64,000 nucleotides of DNA from assembly GCF_000346465.2 (NCBI RefSeq), contig NC_034015.1:22010462-22074461 (forward strand), given 5' to 3'. The notes under the pieces were generated by a model that made no database searches, was not told the origin of the DNA, and worked only from the letters and a program-made list of their open reading frames with translations. The stretch comes from Prunus persica. Taxonomy: Eukaryota; Streptophyta; Magnoliopsida; Rosales; Rosaceae. Below, one piece after another: positions 35,566-49,821 of this stretch (its first letter is position 1; each line of letters begins with the position of its first letter). A program made the position numbers and the translations under genes.

Positions 35566-37036
35566 AAGGACAGCAATTATATCATTAAATCATTCATTTG
35601 ATATAATTGTTCGAACTCAAGGGTTTTCCAGATTTTGCAGATTTGAGTTTGGGCTCTTTGTTTGACCCAAAAAGAGGAAACTATGCAGGGCGGGCTCTTG
35701 CTATATTGCTATATGGATATAGAGGTTGAGTGCTGGGCTCTGGCTATGTCTCTCTCTGACTAGCTGATCTGTTGTGCTTTGCTTGTCTTTGGATTGGACC
35801 CAATCTATTCCACATATATAATTAACTTATAAGGCAGCACTTTGTTTTGTACATACATGACATGAGTGGGCCACTGCCAATCAACCAATACTTTGAACTT
35901 TGAACTTTGCACTTTGATATTTGAAGGAAGGAAGAAAAACAATCAAAAGCTACCACCGACAACAACACTATATATTCTAATCTAATCTAATCTAATGAAG
36001 GCAAACGAGTTCTAGACTATTGGAAAAATATATTGACTTTTCATAATTTTTTAATAGTATGTGTGGGAAATTATCTCCTGATGTAGTTTATGTTATCGCT
36101 TATACTGATGTAATGAAGGTTAATTGATAAGTAATTGCTGCAGTATATTAATATATAATTTACGTGGATGATTAAGTCAATGAATTACACGAAACCAACC
36201 ACATCTGTACAGTACTGTACGCCTTGCTTGAGAGAAGAAAGCAACACTAGGTATAGTATTAGTAACACAGCTTCTTTCTTTCAAGCTATAAAAAGTAGTA
36301 GAATTATTAGAATCTAATCTGTCAGCAGCACTCAGATTATTACTAGTGAACCCTCCCCTTGAACACTACGCAGTTACTCTTCACATTGGACAAAACAAAA
36401 CAATATACTTGTTTTCTTTTCCAAATTCTCAAGTCTGAACCCAAATGAATAATATTATTATTTAGGCAGGCATAATATTATTATTTAGGCAGGCATAATA
36501 TTATTCTCTGTCTGTGTACAATAATATACGATTATTATTATTTCTACAAGTTACAACCAAAATCTCTTTCTTTACAAAGATCGAGAGAGAAAAAGGGTTT
36601 TCTTCTTCCGTGATAATATATATAAATTGTTGACCTACTCATCATGTACCAGAATTACTAAGTATACTGCTTGCATCCTTCTTTTTCATGTAAATCAAAG
36701 ACATGTTCAAAAATAATTTTTACAAAATGTATCTTTTTATCACAAATATGTTATAAAGCAATTGAAAGGAATGTATGAGCTCCAACTTATAAAAAATTTG
36801 CTAAAGCTACTACTACACGACAATAAGAAAAAAGAAAAAAAAAAAAGACAATATAACCGAGAAATATCCAAGGGTGCTAGTATTTTTGATATGGTAAAAA
36901 GTTAGGAATACAAAGTTTTTCTTTAATCACGTACAGCAACTTATTAAGATTTACAGCAGCTGGACAAAGAGAAATATTCTTCTCTCCCATCCCCTTTTAT
37001 CATTTTGTGTGTGCCATGCTGTGGACTGTGGTACAT

Positions 37037-37070
<34 letters not shown>

Positions 37071-40000
37071 GGCAGACTCAGACTCAGACTCAGACTGCGG
37101 GCTACGATTCAGAGAGAGAGAGAGATTGGGCACGAGCCCCTAAAACCGACGCGTTCCGGGTTCTCTCGCTCAGGCCCTTTGCTTTGTTTTATACATATTA
37201 ATTATAGGGCAAATTGTCAATGCGTGAACCACGCCACCACACGGGTTTGCACTGTGCATGCATGCCCATAGCCCACTCAGTCAGTACTATTACTATATGT
37301 ATATCTCACGTCCTCCTTTCTTCTACATCTGTACGTACGGCCTACTGTTTTCACTTTTGTCCCACCGATTTTTGCCGACGTCCTTACGGTGTCGTTTCCG
37401 GCCGTTCTTTTTCTGTGAGACGTGATGACGACGATGTATCATGTATGTAGTGGCTGGCTTGAGTGCCACAACTTCCTCCTCATCAATCAAGTACCTCAAG
37501 GACTTGACTGTTTATTTGTAATTTTCTTTCTTTGTTTGACTTATATTTCTGTAATCTTGTGTGTGTTTTGTTTTGGCCTTAACGTACGTAAATGGGTCCT
37601 TGATATAAATATACAGGAACCCTTTCCTAGCTACTAGCTAGCTTTGTTTGTGGTATTTGAAGCCGCATGGAAAACGACTTTATACGTAACAAGAATCAAG
37701 AATCAAGAATCAAGAATTAATACTTATACTAGAGGCCAGATTACACAAATCATAGGGATGTCTCAGTCAATACCACATGAACATGGGGTCACTCACTTCC
37801 CTATTGAGTCACAAGGATAAAGGTCCAATTTACCCTCAACATAACATATATGCTGGCGGAGTGGTGGGAGGGACGAGGGAGTCATTTTCTACCATGTTTT
37901 TTCAAAATTAAGCCGGTAGCTAGCGCTCTATAATAGACAAACTTGATTAGGATTTTTGTGTTATTTTATTTGCTTTTAGTGGAATTCAATGTCATGCATG
38001 CATGTATGCCCTTTATTTTTTATTCAATCATTGACGCCATGCATAGTTTAATCAGATGGTGGTGGACGTGATGACAAGAAATATGGAACATATATAAATA
38101 AGCTCTGCTTAATTAACAATACTACGTATAGGAAAAACTATTTTCAAACAGCTCTTCGTCTCAACTCACTTCACTTCCTTGTACTCAATTTCGAGCCCAC
38201 TAAGCCAATCCTACTTGAATTAAATAAGGTAGGCATGCATGCCTTAATTAATTAATAATGTGTCATGTCATCTTAAACATTCTCCATGCTTTTTGCATGC
38301 TCCAACAGTTTGTAGCCAATTCATTCCACTACTTCTCAATCTCAACACTACAATGAATCGTGCCAATATAGTCTAGTTCAGGAAAAAAAAAAAAAATTGT
38401 AAATCAGTAGTTTTAAATTCGAGTTATATTATCACACATTAATAAAGTGTGTAAGAAAATCCCTCATTTCTTAATAACTTTAATTAATTAATAAATAAAT
38501 TTCGTGACACGAGATGAAACTTAATTACATAAAAAAACACACCAAATGACGGAACTTCAACTTAATTAAGATTCTTGAAGCAAACAACACTTGCGCCTTT
38601 TCAAATGTGAGTGAATAATGATGACTCGTGTCATAGGATAAATGTCACCATGGTTAATTGATAGGAGTATTTAAGCTGTCTGGCAACTACTTTCGTATCG
38701 ATGTAGTTTTCAAGTATTATGGCAAGATGGCAACCCGGCAAATTAATGATATAGATGGCTAGGAAAACTTCCACCCGATCGTTCCAACAAGTAGTCCATA
38801 TTCCATACCAAAAGCTTTTAAAAAATCATTTTAGGGTTTATAGGAAAATACGACCCCACCCCTTGTTTTTTAATTTAATTTCTCTTGATAAAGGGCATGT
38901 GTTAAAAAAAAAAATCCTGATTAAGCTATGATCAAAGATTCAAAGACAGATATTTGAAAAAAAAAAAAATTGGTCATCATTAGATTCCCATTGTCATGTA
39001 AGAATCATTTCAAATCCGTTTAAAATGATTTTTTTAAGGGTCAAACATGTAGAAGAAAAGGCCTTTGTAACGCCAAAAAAAATAATTCACTCCTTTTATG
39101 CTTTAGCTTTAGCATTGGCATAGCAGCAGGGCTTTGTAAATGTATGGGCGTACAGACCTGAGTACTTCTTCCTATGCAATACAAGGAGAAAAACTCTCAT
39201 GAGACATGATTAACATCTTTCGCTATTTCTAATTAATCACATAATAACATATAAAATAATATTTTTAAGTATTATTATGTTATTGACCGGGTGATACCAA
39301 AATCACCCGTTACAAAAAAGGTTTTTTCCAATAAGTTGAAGACACCAAGCAGGCAGCAGTGACCACGTGAGGTGATAGGCACCCAATAGTATAGAATAGA
39401 TACAAAAATGAAATGTCCCCTTCGCACCAAAAAGAGCGTGTAGGTCCTCTCTCAGTCAATCCCCATAAAAAGGCTTTCCCTATTCTTTCCCCGTTTATCA
39501 CTCACCAGCGAGGAGGATATTTTTTTACCACTTATTCAAAATTCTACCAAATTGTGTTAACTGTGAAAAAAAGAGTTTCTTATTTTTCTCTTTCCTTTTG
39601 ATTCATTCTTTCAACTTTCTCACCTATCTATCCATTTATCTATCTACACTCACTCACATCTCCAATGTGTAAACAGCTAATCCTCACCATTAGCAGCAGC
39701 ACCGCTGCGCACCAGTGTGGGTGATAATTGTAGAGTAAGAATCTTTCGCACAACGACAGAGCAAAAGAAAAGTGCAAATCCCAATAATACTCATCGGCAA
39801 TGTTTTTCTCCTATCTGTCAGAGATTTTAACCTCTTCTCTCTTCTCTCTTCTCTACTCTCTCTCCCGCTCTTCCCTGCTATTAAGAAAATCTTCTTCCAG
39901 ATATCCTCTTTACTTTCCACTCCCAGAGTTTACAGGCTCATAATTATCATCACTTTACTTTCACTGTGTACTTTGTATTTTTTCAGTTCACTCAAATCAA

Positions 40001-40309
40001 ATGTTCTCTCTTTCCCCCATCCCCACAGGTGGAGAAAAAGTTTAGTAGGTCACTTGTTGTAAATGGGATTTTGCTCGTCACTACTTGCGAGATCTCAAAT
40101 CTCAGGTATCAACAACAACTACCATTCTCTTTGCTCCTACTGTTCCCTTCTCCCTCCCTCATAACAGTCACACCCACCACCACCAACGCCATGTAGACTC
40201 CTTCTCTCTCTCTCTCTCTCTCTCTCTGTGACCAACAAGAACATTCTCTTCCTTAAACCTCACACTTACTGAGTTGGTCTGCAATCTCTCTTCAACAAAC
40301 CATCTCTAA
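35566..40309. other. Gene-poor intergenic region upstream of the formin gene
   Basis: AT-rich with many simple repeats: a TAATATTATTATTTAGGCAGGCA unit repeated near 36465-36500, (AT)n at about 37037-37068 followed by (CAGACT)n, short poly-A runs, and (CT)n at about 40203-40228. The last few hundred bases (about 39600-40309) are pyrimidine-rich, typical of a plant 5' leader, and probably include the formin promoter and 5' UTR. No gene is recognised in the rest. Confidence 0.5.
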
Positions 40310-43300
40310 CTCTCCATTTTCATTTTTCAGCAAACACACCTTTCTCTTCCACTCTACTTGCCAATCCGAAGTATACAAAGAAAAACCCAAAGAACAACAA
40401 AAAAGACACTTGCTTTCAACTCGGACAACCCACAATGCCGGGCCTCACTCTTTCTGATCCTCTTGTTCATCGTATCCTTCACCACCTCCACTTGTTACCA
40501 CCACCCCCGCCACCTTCTCCACCAACCCTTTGTCCCGTTAGATTCCTTACCTCCAACACAACCACCATCCTCCTCTCCCCAATCCCAACCCACCCAAATT
40601 CCCAAACTACCCTTCTCTTCCTCCTCTTCAACCCCGCCTCAAAAACCTTTCTTTCCCTCGTCCTCCTCTCGCTCCCCGCCACCCTCCCCTCCCTCCCCAA
40701 CTGCCCTCACCTCCTTCCCAGCCAACATTTCTTCTCTACTCTTTCCCGAAACCTCCTCCTCCTCATCCTCCCACCGCCACGTCATCGCCATCGCCGTCTC
40801 TGTTTCTCTCACTGCTTTCATCATCATCGCCTCCGCCTCCGCGTTGCTGTACTATCGTCGACGCCGGAAGCTTGACCCCACCATATCTGACGATAAGGCT
40901 TCCAGAACCGACAGCCTCCGCCTGTTCCCGCCAAACACCGCCACCTCCGACGCAGTTCACAAGCAACGTAGTACGCCTAATACCAGCACCGAATTCCTCT
41001 ACCTCGGAACCTTAGTCAATGCCCGAGGAACTGACGAAGAAAACGCCCCGAATACGAGCAATGCGGGCTTGACGTTCGGGGTGTCGAGCGTGTCCGGTTC
41101 GCCACCGTATCAGAAACTTGGATCACCGGAGCTGAAGCCGCTTCCACCACTTCCCAAGCACAATTTCAGACGGAGCTTTAAGAATTCCCAATTGGGTTCT
41201 GACGACGACGACGAAGAGGAGTTCTTTTCTCCAAGAGGGTCTTCCGCGAGTCCCAAAAATGGTAACGGGTTAGCAAAAACCTCGGACAGAGTGTTTAAGG
41301 CCGTAGAAGTCGAAAACTTTGGAAGCAGAAGCTTCAATTCAAGAACAGCATCGTACCCATGTTCGAAATCTGCTTCTCCAGCAAGTTCTGGGTCTAATAC
41401 GGTCTCACCGACGTTGAATTTGAGTCCCAGAAGCTTGAAATCAAAGTCGCCGGACTCGGTAATCAATTTCGCCGCTCCGTCTCGGCCTCCTCCGGTACCG
41501 ATGTCATTGTCCCCATCATTGTCTTCGTCGTCTTCATCATCGGAGAGAGGTTTGGGTTCAGTTTCAGCGAATAGCCAGAACTCACCTTCAAAAAATTCGG
41601 ACTTCTTGGGGCTGAAGGATCAGCCTCAGGTGAAAAATAAGAGTTTAGTTCCGATAAGATTGCCACCGCCGCCTCCGCCTCTACCACCGCCGAGGTTTTG
41701 GGAAGTTCCGGCCGGTCCGATGCCGAACTCCGGGCCACCGGCTCTTGTCATGCCTTCCAGGCCTCGTGTGTTTCAGAATTCGGGACCGGTTTTGGGTGGT
41801 GAAGGATCACAGAGCAATGCGATTGTAGAAAAGAACCAGGAGACTCCCAAGCCCAAACTGAAACCTTTACATTGGGATAAAGTTAGGGCCAGCTCAGACC
41901 GCGCCATGGTGTGGGATCAGTTGAAATCAAGCTCTTTTCAGTAAGACAATAACCAAACTCTTCGCTTTTCTTTTTTTCTTTTTTTGGGTGTTAAAAGTGT
42001 GATCTTTAACCTTTTGTTCTAGAGTGGATGTTTCGTTGAGGTTGCCTTTTATTAGTGAATTGTGTGGGTATTTTTTTGGTTATTTAAGTTTGTAGAATCT
42101 TGTTTTGGGTTGCAGGTTGAATGAAGAAATGATTGAGACGCTGTTTATGGTAAATAATTCGAGTTTGGCACCAAATGATAATGTTCGGCGACAGATTCTA
42201 CCCTCTTTGAACCAGGAGAACCGAGTGCTTGATCCAAAGAAGTCCCAGAATATTGCAATTTTGTTAAGGGCGCTTAATGTCACCATTGATGAAGTCTGCG
42301 AAGCCCTTGTGGAAGGTTAATTTGAAGTTTCTACAAATCTTTTTGCTGCATGATGCGAATAATATTCAATGCCTGCCTTTCTAAATCTAATTGCTTCTGG
42401 ATTGCAATCCAATTTCATCAAATGTCTTTGCATTTATGTAAACTTTCCTAAATTTGCAAGCAGGAAACTCAGATGCACTTGGGACAGAACTTCTTGAAAG
42501 TCTATTAAAGATGGCTCCAACCAAAGAGGAGGAACGCAAACTCAGAGAGTTCAAAGATGAATCACCATTTAAGCTTGGACCAGCTGAGAAATTTCTGAAA
42601 GCAGTGCTTGATATACCTTTCGCATTTAAGAGGGTGGATGCAATGCTCTACATTGCCAGTTTTGATTCAGAAGTAGATTATCTTAAAAGGTCTTTTGAGA
42701 CTCTGGAGGTAAATCTTTTGTGTTTTCTTTTATATATTTGTTTTTTTATGTGCATTCATAATAAGGGAACCTATCATTTAATTTCTATTTTGTTCCGATT
42801 CCTCAAATATCTCATCGGAGCTAATAAACATCTGTCTTTTAAATTTCAAACCTTCGTGTCACTTTTGATGATGGTCAGACAGACTTTTGAGTTTATGTCT
42901 CATGCGCTTTTATACAAGTCAAAAAGTTGAACAGTGAAAAAAGAGGAATATATCTCGATACTTTTTCCTTTAGTTTAAATTTTCTTGTGTAAAGCTCCTA
43001 TGTTTTGAAAAAATTTCTGCTGCTTGTTACTGCTGTTCTGGATATTAAAATCTTTGTCAATGTCTTCTTGTTCTTGGTATCTATCTGATTACCATGGCTT
43101 TAAGAACTTGGTGATGGTTATTTGTGAGCTTTCTACTTCAATTAAATTATATGTAATGGAAATATGAGTTTTTATGCATTATGTGGTGACATTAATTGTT
43201 GTTTTAATTATAATCCATTGTACTGAACTGAACTCTCTTACTGTCGCCTCAAGTAATGTCAATTTCCTACTGACTGAAGGAAAGCGATGTAGTTTTCCTG

Positions 43301-44220
43301 GCAATTCACATCCACCTATGCTTCTCAACTTGGCCTGATTTTGTTGGCAATTCATATCCACTGCTGACATAACTTCCTTTCTACAGGCTGCTTGTGAAGA
43401 ATTGAGGAACAGCAGAATGTTCCTGAAGCTTCTTGAAGCGGTGCTCAAAACTGGGAATCGCATGAATGTTGGCACCAACCGTGGCGATGCCCATGCCTTC
43501 AAGCTTGACACACTTCTCAAGCTTGTAGATATAAAGGGAGCTGATGGAAAAACCACTCTACTGCATTTTGTTGTGCAGGAAATAACCAGAGCTGAAGGTT
43601 TTCGTCTCTCTGGCATGAATCAGAATCAAACAGCTGAGGAAATTCAACAATCTTCATCTTCTTTTCGAGATGATGTTGAATTTAGGAAGCGTGGCCTGCA
43701 AGTTGTTTCAGGATTGAGTGGGGAGCTCACCAGTGTAAAGAAGGCTGCCGCTATGGATTCAGAAGTACTGAGCAAAGAAGTTGCAAAAATTGCTGGTGGA
43801 GTTAAAAAAATAGTAGAAGTTATAAAATTAATTGAAGAAAGTGCATTGAAGGTTAGTAGCCACAAGTTCTGTGAGTCCATGAGTGGGTTCTTAAAGAAGG
43901 CAGAGGAAGAGATTGTAAGGATTCAAGCTCAAGAGAAACTCGCATTCTCTTTGGTAAAGGAATTAACAGAATATTTCCATGGGAACTCAGTGAAGGAAGA
44001 AGCTCATCCGTTCCGAATTTTCATGGTGGTGAGAGATTTTCTTTCTGTTCTAGATCAGGCATGCAAGGTAGTCGGCAAAGTTAATGAAAGAACTATAGTT
44101 GGGTCAGCCCGTCAATTTCCAATGCCTGCCAATCCAACCCATCCGCCAGTTTTTCCTGGATTCAGTGCAAAGCAGCAGCAGCATTATGGTTCCTCAGATG
44201 AAGAAACCTCGCCATCTTAG
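40310..44220 (+). CDS. FH1: Class I formin, FH1-like (start codon unclear)
   Basis: Coding exons are about 40435-41940, 42116-42315, 42464-42708 and 43387-44220, in phase, giving about 925 residues. Order: signal peptide ([15 protein letters not shown]), Pro/Ser-rich extracellular part, the FPANISSLL motif, one membrane helix ([20 protein letters not shown]), a basic stop-transfer RRRR, a long disordered cytosolic part with a proline-rich FH1 stretch ([10 protein letters not shown]), and an FH2 domain starting [18 protein letters not shown] with [37 protein letters not shown] and FKRVDAMLY. Class I plant formins nucleate actin at the plasma membrane and link it to the wall. The frame is open from 40310 but has no ATG before the signal peptide. 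The ATG at 40435 is one base out of frame, across a GGG at 40440-40442. Confidence 0.88.
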
Positions 44221-45096
44221 TGTTTGATTTTATGCTGTGTTGATGGGAAAGGATGAGCATGTATCTGGGGCAGGAGCTTTTTAGCTGAATCTTACAAGTT
44301 GATCTCGTCTTTTTGGGTTGAGCTGAGCACCCTTCCTCTACTTACATATTTATACACACACAAGATTTTGGAATTGTTTATCTTGTGTAATATATATATA
44401 TATAGAGGGGAATTAGATCATCAGAATCAGAAGATAATAAAGTTGTAGTGGCACAATTATATTTTGTTTTGATCTAATGTAAATTTGTTAGTTGTATTTA
44501 AAGCTTGTGGTTCAGTAATTATTCCCAACTCTCTCTCTCTCACTTTTTACTTGAAATATTAGAAAAACCAACTTTCCCTTCCCACAGTATATATCATGCA
44601 GCCAGGCAAGGCACAGGACAGGGATAAAGCGATTGTCAATGGAAAATTCATACCATCGAACCCTATTAATTAGGTAGCTGCTTCCTCTCCTACAACGGAT
44701 CGATGCTGATGCTCTTATGTGGGTGGAGTGATGTAATAAATGAATGAATGCTCTAACTAAGGGGATGTCTTACAGAAAGAAAGCATTCAATAGCGTAGCA
44801 GTAGATATGGAGGCCAGTAACTCAAACCCTGTTTAGCAATAATTATTACATCACTTGATGTGATAGCCCATTTATTTATTTATTCGGAGGCTCTATTTAT
44901 AGAAATAAATAAAACTGGATGGAGCTACAAGGTTTTCAAAATATACAAAATTTGCCAAACAATTTGTTGCCCTCCCCAAGTATACACAAGAATGACATTG
45001 CTTTTGAACCCCGCCCAAAAAGAAAAAAAGACATTACTTGATTACAGTCTAGAGCTGTTTGATTTTCACTGATGCTTGCCTTGCCTCCTTGCACGT
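44221..45096. other. 3' regions of two converging genes
   Basis: The formin 3' UTR (with a TATATATATATA run near 44391-44403) and the thioesterase 3' UTR. No other gene seen. Confidence 0.5.
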
Positions 45097-48000
45097 TCAC
45101 GATGCAACAAACTGGGATTTCTCTTCAGCATCCATACGTTCAATCACCCGTCGTGCTTCCTCTACTGTAGCAGGAACAACATTCCGAATCCGGATCCCAT
45201 CTTTCATGGCTTCAGGAGGGGCAGAGAATGTGAAATAGAATTTGTTTGATACCTGTTCAAATATATATATTATATATCAGACATGAAACTATCTACATAT
45301 TCCCCAGAACCCCAAGCATTTGTAGAGCAGAAATAAGGATTTCATTTGAAGATCATATTTGACAGAGATTTTCTCAAAACTAAACCCACTCATTCCTTTA
45401 CACTCGTTTTTCTATAACCTTCTTGATTATATTATCTTCCTGGGTTTGCTGGTTTGCTAAGGTATTTCGGTGACAATGAATAGATTCATTTCACAGGCCT
45501 TGTGCAAAAGCTACCTTCAGCATGTTTTTGTTAAGTCACGTGCTCACCTCACTGGACCTAAGCTCAGGCTGTGTCACATGAGCAACGACTTCCACGTTTA
45601 TCAGAGGTTCAGCTGGGTTCTCAAGTTCTGTATAGAGAACACAAGACTTCAAACGTAGGAAGTTTCCTACATCCACCTGCATCAGCAAAATAAATTTGTG
45701 GTTCATTAATCCCCCCAACATGTACCAACATTTGATGAAATTTTGTATTCATTTCTGCCTCATAATGCACGTTGGGGAAGTGGCAACTTTTCTGTTCAAA
45801 GACTGAGTTCTGTACTTGAATGGAGTTGCATAAACTCTTTCTTTTTCAAGCAAACCTAGAAAAAATATACCGTATTTAACCTCTTAGGGAATTATAGCAT
45901 AAATTCGGAGCTGCCAAAAGTTACTAGGCGCTCACACCTTTATTTCAGTTCACTTGCATGCTCAAACAATCTTTGAAGACAAAAGATGCAATATAATGGA
46001 GGGTAGCCATCGAAGGTGCTATTTATCTCGTAATAACTCTCTTGCCTAACAACTGACACTTCGAAATGAGTGGTCTATCAGTTCCGTTTTAGTCCAAGAT
46101 GCTATTTTGTAAATGACATTCTCTTGTCAAGCCATGATCACATACAAAGAGAAAATAACAAAGAGTGCAGACCAACTAGTGCTCATGTTTGCTCATAGTA
46201 CAATCAATAAGATGTGATAGTTTTCAATCTTAAACAAGTATGTGTATGTACGCATTTATAGTCCGTCTTATGCTTCAATAATACTTATGCAGCATGCCAT
46301 GTCCCTACACACACAAAGAGAACTGAAAAACGTTCATAGTAGCCAGTTCAAAAGATTTTTATAGGCAAAAGGCTCAGTTACTTACAGGTCTAACAAAATC
46401 AACATGATCAACTTCTAGAAAGTGTGGTGCTACACCAGCAAATGCATACGTTGTTGAGAAGGCCAGTTCAAATGCTCTTCGCATTAAAAATCCTCCAAAG
46501 ATCCGACCATGGATGTTCCTTTGCTGTGGCTGGCAAATAAAGGAGTTCTCCAGGCACGTATCCCTAATAAGAATGCTATCTCGGTCTGCCAGTGCTGGCA
46601 TGTCGCAGAAAACTCGACCTTCGGCTAACAAGGCATTGAATCTGTTTGCGTCTTGGTTTTCAATATCTGTTTTATGTGCTCCTCTCTTCTTTTTCCTCAT
46701 TTTGTTCCTCTTATCTGCCTCTTCACAAAGCAATTTTTCCTTTTCAGTCTCAGGTGAGATTCGGTTAACCGGAGCAGATTTTCCAGTCTCAGAATCACGG
46801 GCCACAAATGTGAAGTTTGCTATAAGAGCAATGGACTCTGATGGGTGTGGGGTTCCTACAAGTCAAGTTTTCATAGTCAACACTCGGCACAACAACAAAT
46901 TAAAACTAAAATCATGATCCTTAGATCTTATGAGAATCAGAGATATTTAGCAACAAGAAACTAAAATATTTGTTATATATTCTTCAGTACCATGCATGGA
47001 TTGAGTGACTTCCAGTTGAATCTCCATGGATGATTTCCCAACCCATGCAACAGCACCACCTAGATTCAAATCAGTGTCAACACGGATAGGTTTTTTCAGA
47101 ACCATCTTGTCAACAGAAGCAGTCACCAATAGTAGAGGCCTCGTTGCGCCATCTTCATTGCAGCAGTGCTAGTCAGCAGGTGAATGAGTGAAGTTAAAAA
47201 ACTAAGATTTTCAATGAAGTGGCAACAGACAACACTCAAAAGGTTATGGAATCCCAAACCAACCTCTAATTCAAGGAAATCCCTTTATGCAGAATGCTAA
47301 TTAGAAGTTAGAACCCAGTTAGGGAAAAAAAAACTTTCTTAGCAGCTTTTTCTACCAATCCAAATTCCAAACAACAAAATTCAAACAAATACATACTCAA
47401 TTGCAGTTATGTAAAAACACGAAACAGAGCTTATATTAGATGATGCCTCAAGTTAATACCTTGTATGCAATGGTTCCAGCAAGAGCATCGAGATCCTCAA
47501 CCAACTTCCCCATCCTAATCTCATTCCAAGGGTTCCTGTACTGCTCTCTGAGTTTATAATCAGATGAAAACTTGTAGAGAATACTAGTCCGGCTCTGCGC
47601 CGGAGTTCTCGCCACCAATTCACTCTGTGAAGGAGCGTCAATTGGCGTGTCCCCGAGTTTCTCATACATTTTTGATCTTGCTTCCCAGAGAGCATTTGTT
47701 ACAGGTGAATGGTACATTCCGGGCCATAAACTGATCGGTTTTCGGATTGAAGAGCCTGCATCAATTGGCTGTGAACTATCATATGGTGAAGTTGCGGTGG
47801 AAACAGCTGGGATTGACTCTGAAGAAAGCGGTTCAGCTGGCTCCGCAGAATCCAATGGTTTGGAACGTGACGGGTCAGAATTCGCAGTTGACAATGGCCT
47901 GTTTGGTATTAGTCTGTATAAAATTGGACCATATTTGGTGGCTCTAGAAACTGATTTTTCTTGCTTTGGAGATTTAGGCGAGTGGGTATCGATAACATGA

Positions 48001-48245
48001 GCATCATTGTTTAAACAGGATTTAGAACCAGCATATGACAACACTGACCCGGTTTGAAGGAATGCTGGTGAAATAGGATCAAAAGGTGCCATTTTGAATA
48101 TGGGGTTTGCTTGTTTTGGTGAATTTGATATCTGGGTACTGCTTGTTTCAGATTTTGTTGAGTATGAAACAAGTGCTTGGAGTGATGAAGATTTGAAATT
48201 GGGTTTGAAGAGGAGGTGGGGAAGTGGTTTTCTGAGTGGTGACAT
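45097..48245 (-). CDS. Acyl-CoA thioesterase, ACOT9 type (two hotdog domains)
   Basis: Five exons: 48245-47460, 47168-46991, 46855-46386, 45676-45548, 45252-45097. All phases agree, giving 572 residues. The start is ATG at 48245; the frame extends nine bases upstream only to a TTG. The N terminus (MSPLRKPLPHLLFKPNFKSS) is basic and Ser-rich, suited to organelle targeting, followed by about 160 low-complexity residues. The first hotdog contains RMGKLVEDLDALAGTIAYK and VLKKPIRVDTDLNLGGAV. The second contains RNIHGRIFGGFLMRRAFELA and HFLEVDHVDFVRPV. The enzyme would hydrolyse acyl-CoA to fatty acid and CoA. Chain-length preference cannot be told. Confidence 0.88.
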
Positions 48246-48640
48246 GGTTCCCAAGTGAATTGGATTGGAAAAAGATACAAAAGCGCCTGACTTTGATCGG
48301 AGTTTGTATATGTGACCACGATCGTCAATCGAAAGGGAGAATGTGTCACAAATTATATACAGAGAGGATCTCAGATTTTCTGTATCTTTTAATCAGGGCG
48401 GGTAGGATCTGTTTATGCTGTTATTGGTTGGCTGGGTTCCATTTTGTGTAGGCCAGGTGGAAATTCATTTCTCGTGAAACTTCGACCTAAGTTTGACCAA
48501 GAAAAAAAGAATATGGGCGAATGCACGAATAAGGCCCAACGACTGCGGTGGGCTTACAAACAGACCCCATGGTCCAAACTCCCACCCTAATATATAAGCA
48601 GTCAGGGCTTCCCGGTTAGTTTGTCACTGTCTTTCTCGCG
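48246..48640. promoter_or_regulatory. Divergent promoter between the thioesterase and LSm6
   Basis: About 350-400 bp separate the thioesterase ATG (-) from the LSm6 leader (+). On the LSm6 side a TATA-like TATATAAGC lies at about 48591-48599. Two TGGGC(C/T)-type site II motifs (GGCCCA at about 48532-48537 and TGGGCT at about 48550-48555) lie 40-60 bp upstream. Site II elements are typical of growth-related and housekeeping plant genes. Confidence 0.5.
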
Positions 48641-49821
48641 CTCTCTCAAAGTTCAAGCTCCGGAACCAAGAAGGTGTGTGCTTGATCCGCATCTTCTTCT
48701 TTATCTTTCATAGCACTTTTGGTCTTTTAGTCGTAGCTCTTATATGAACTCCTTTCGTTGTTCTTGTTTACATTTATTAAAGAATTTTTTGAACTTGCCC
48801 TTTAGGGTTTCTTGAATTTGATCTATTGTCTGAGTAAGGTTACTGTTGAGATATTTATGACGATGAAAATGCAATTAGGCCAAACTCAATATGGGCATAA
48901 ATGTGTTAAGTGATTTTCGGTGAAGAATTTACAGAATTTGCTGATAATTTTGTTGATACCATGGATTTTAGGTCTAGCACTTTTGTTAATTTATCTTTTT
49001 TAATTTAAAAAAAGAAAAAAGATATATCCTTTGTTTGTGTAATCAATTTCATTTCATGGGACTGTTTTATAGATGACTTTTTTAGCACCTTTTTAGGGCT
49101 GGAATCAAGTGTGTGTTAGATGCTTATGTAGACCTGTAGATGGCATCCTCGTTACTTAAAAGTGTTGTAAGTTCACTCACAGCACAATATGTTGCTGCAG
49201 AAGGAGGTTGGAGAGGTGTTCATATCTTAACAGAATTGTTTGTATGATGTCAGATGCCATCTTATTCACCTAGGCATATGGTAGGATCGTTTGGGATATT
49301 GCCTTTTGACTGATGAGCTTTCTAACTGATAATTGGGTGCCTTTTAGATCAGTTTGGTTTAGTTAGCTATTCCTTGAGCTATGCAATCAGTTGAGTGGCA
49401 ATCTGCTTTTCTTAAACATTTCTTTTTCTCTGGTGTTTGTACATGGATTGAAAAGTCTGTAAAAAATTTGTTGTCTATTGTTTTCTTCATATATGGTGTC
49501 AGCGTTACTATTAACTGAGTTAATAATCTGATACCAACAAACTAGGATTGTTTGCTTGGATGGGCTTGTTTTAAAAGTCACTCAGTTCTGCTCAGAATGT
49601 ATTCGGGGGGTTTTGTTCTGCCAAGATTGGTTGATGTATCTGTCCTCTACAGTAGCTCTGGTTTTGCGAATCCTTACTAAATGTATTCGTCTTTCGGTGG
49701 CTTGTGTTTATGTGTTGTTACATTTGTGTTCGTTTACTTTATTTTCTTGACTGTATGAATTTGTTTTAACATTTGATAACATTTCAGGAGGTGTAAGAAG
49801 TTAAGATTTAGGATAGAGAAG

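Noticed and set aside
35985..36000. CTAAT repeats resembling telomere sequence
   Set aside because: The unit is CTAAT, not CCCTAAA, and the run is very short.
36951..37271. ORFs containing YIYIYIY runs
   Set aside because: These are translations of an (AT)n microsatellite.
40435..40875. ORF from ATG 40435 as a separate protein
   Set aside because: It is an out-of-frame shadow of the formin N terminus; Leu/Pro-rich from shifted Ser/Pro codons.
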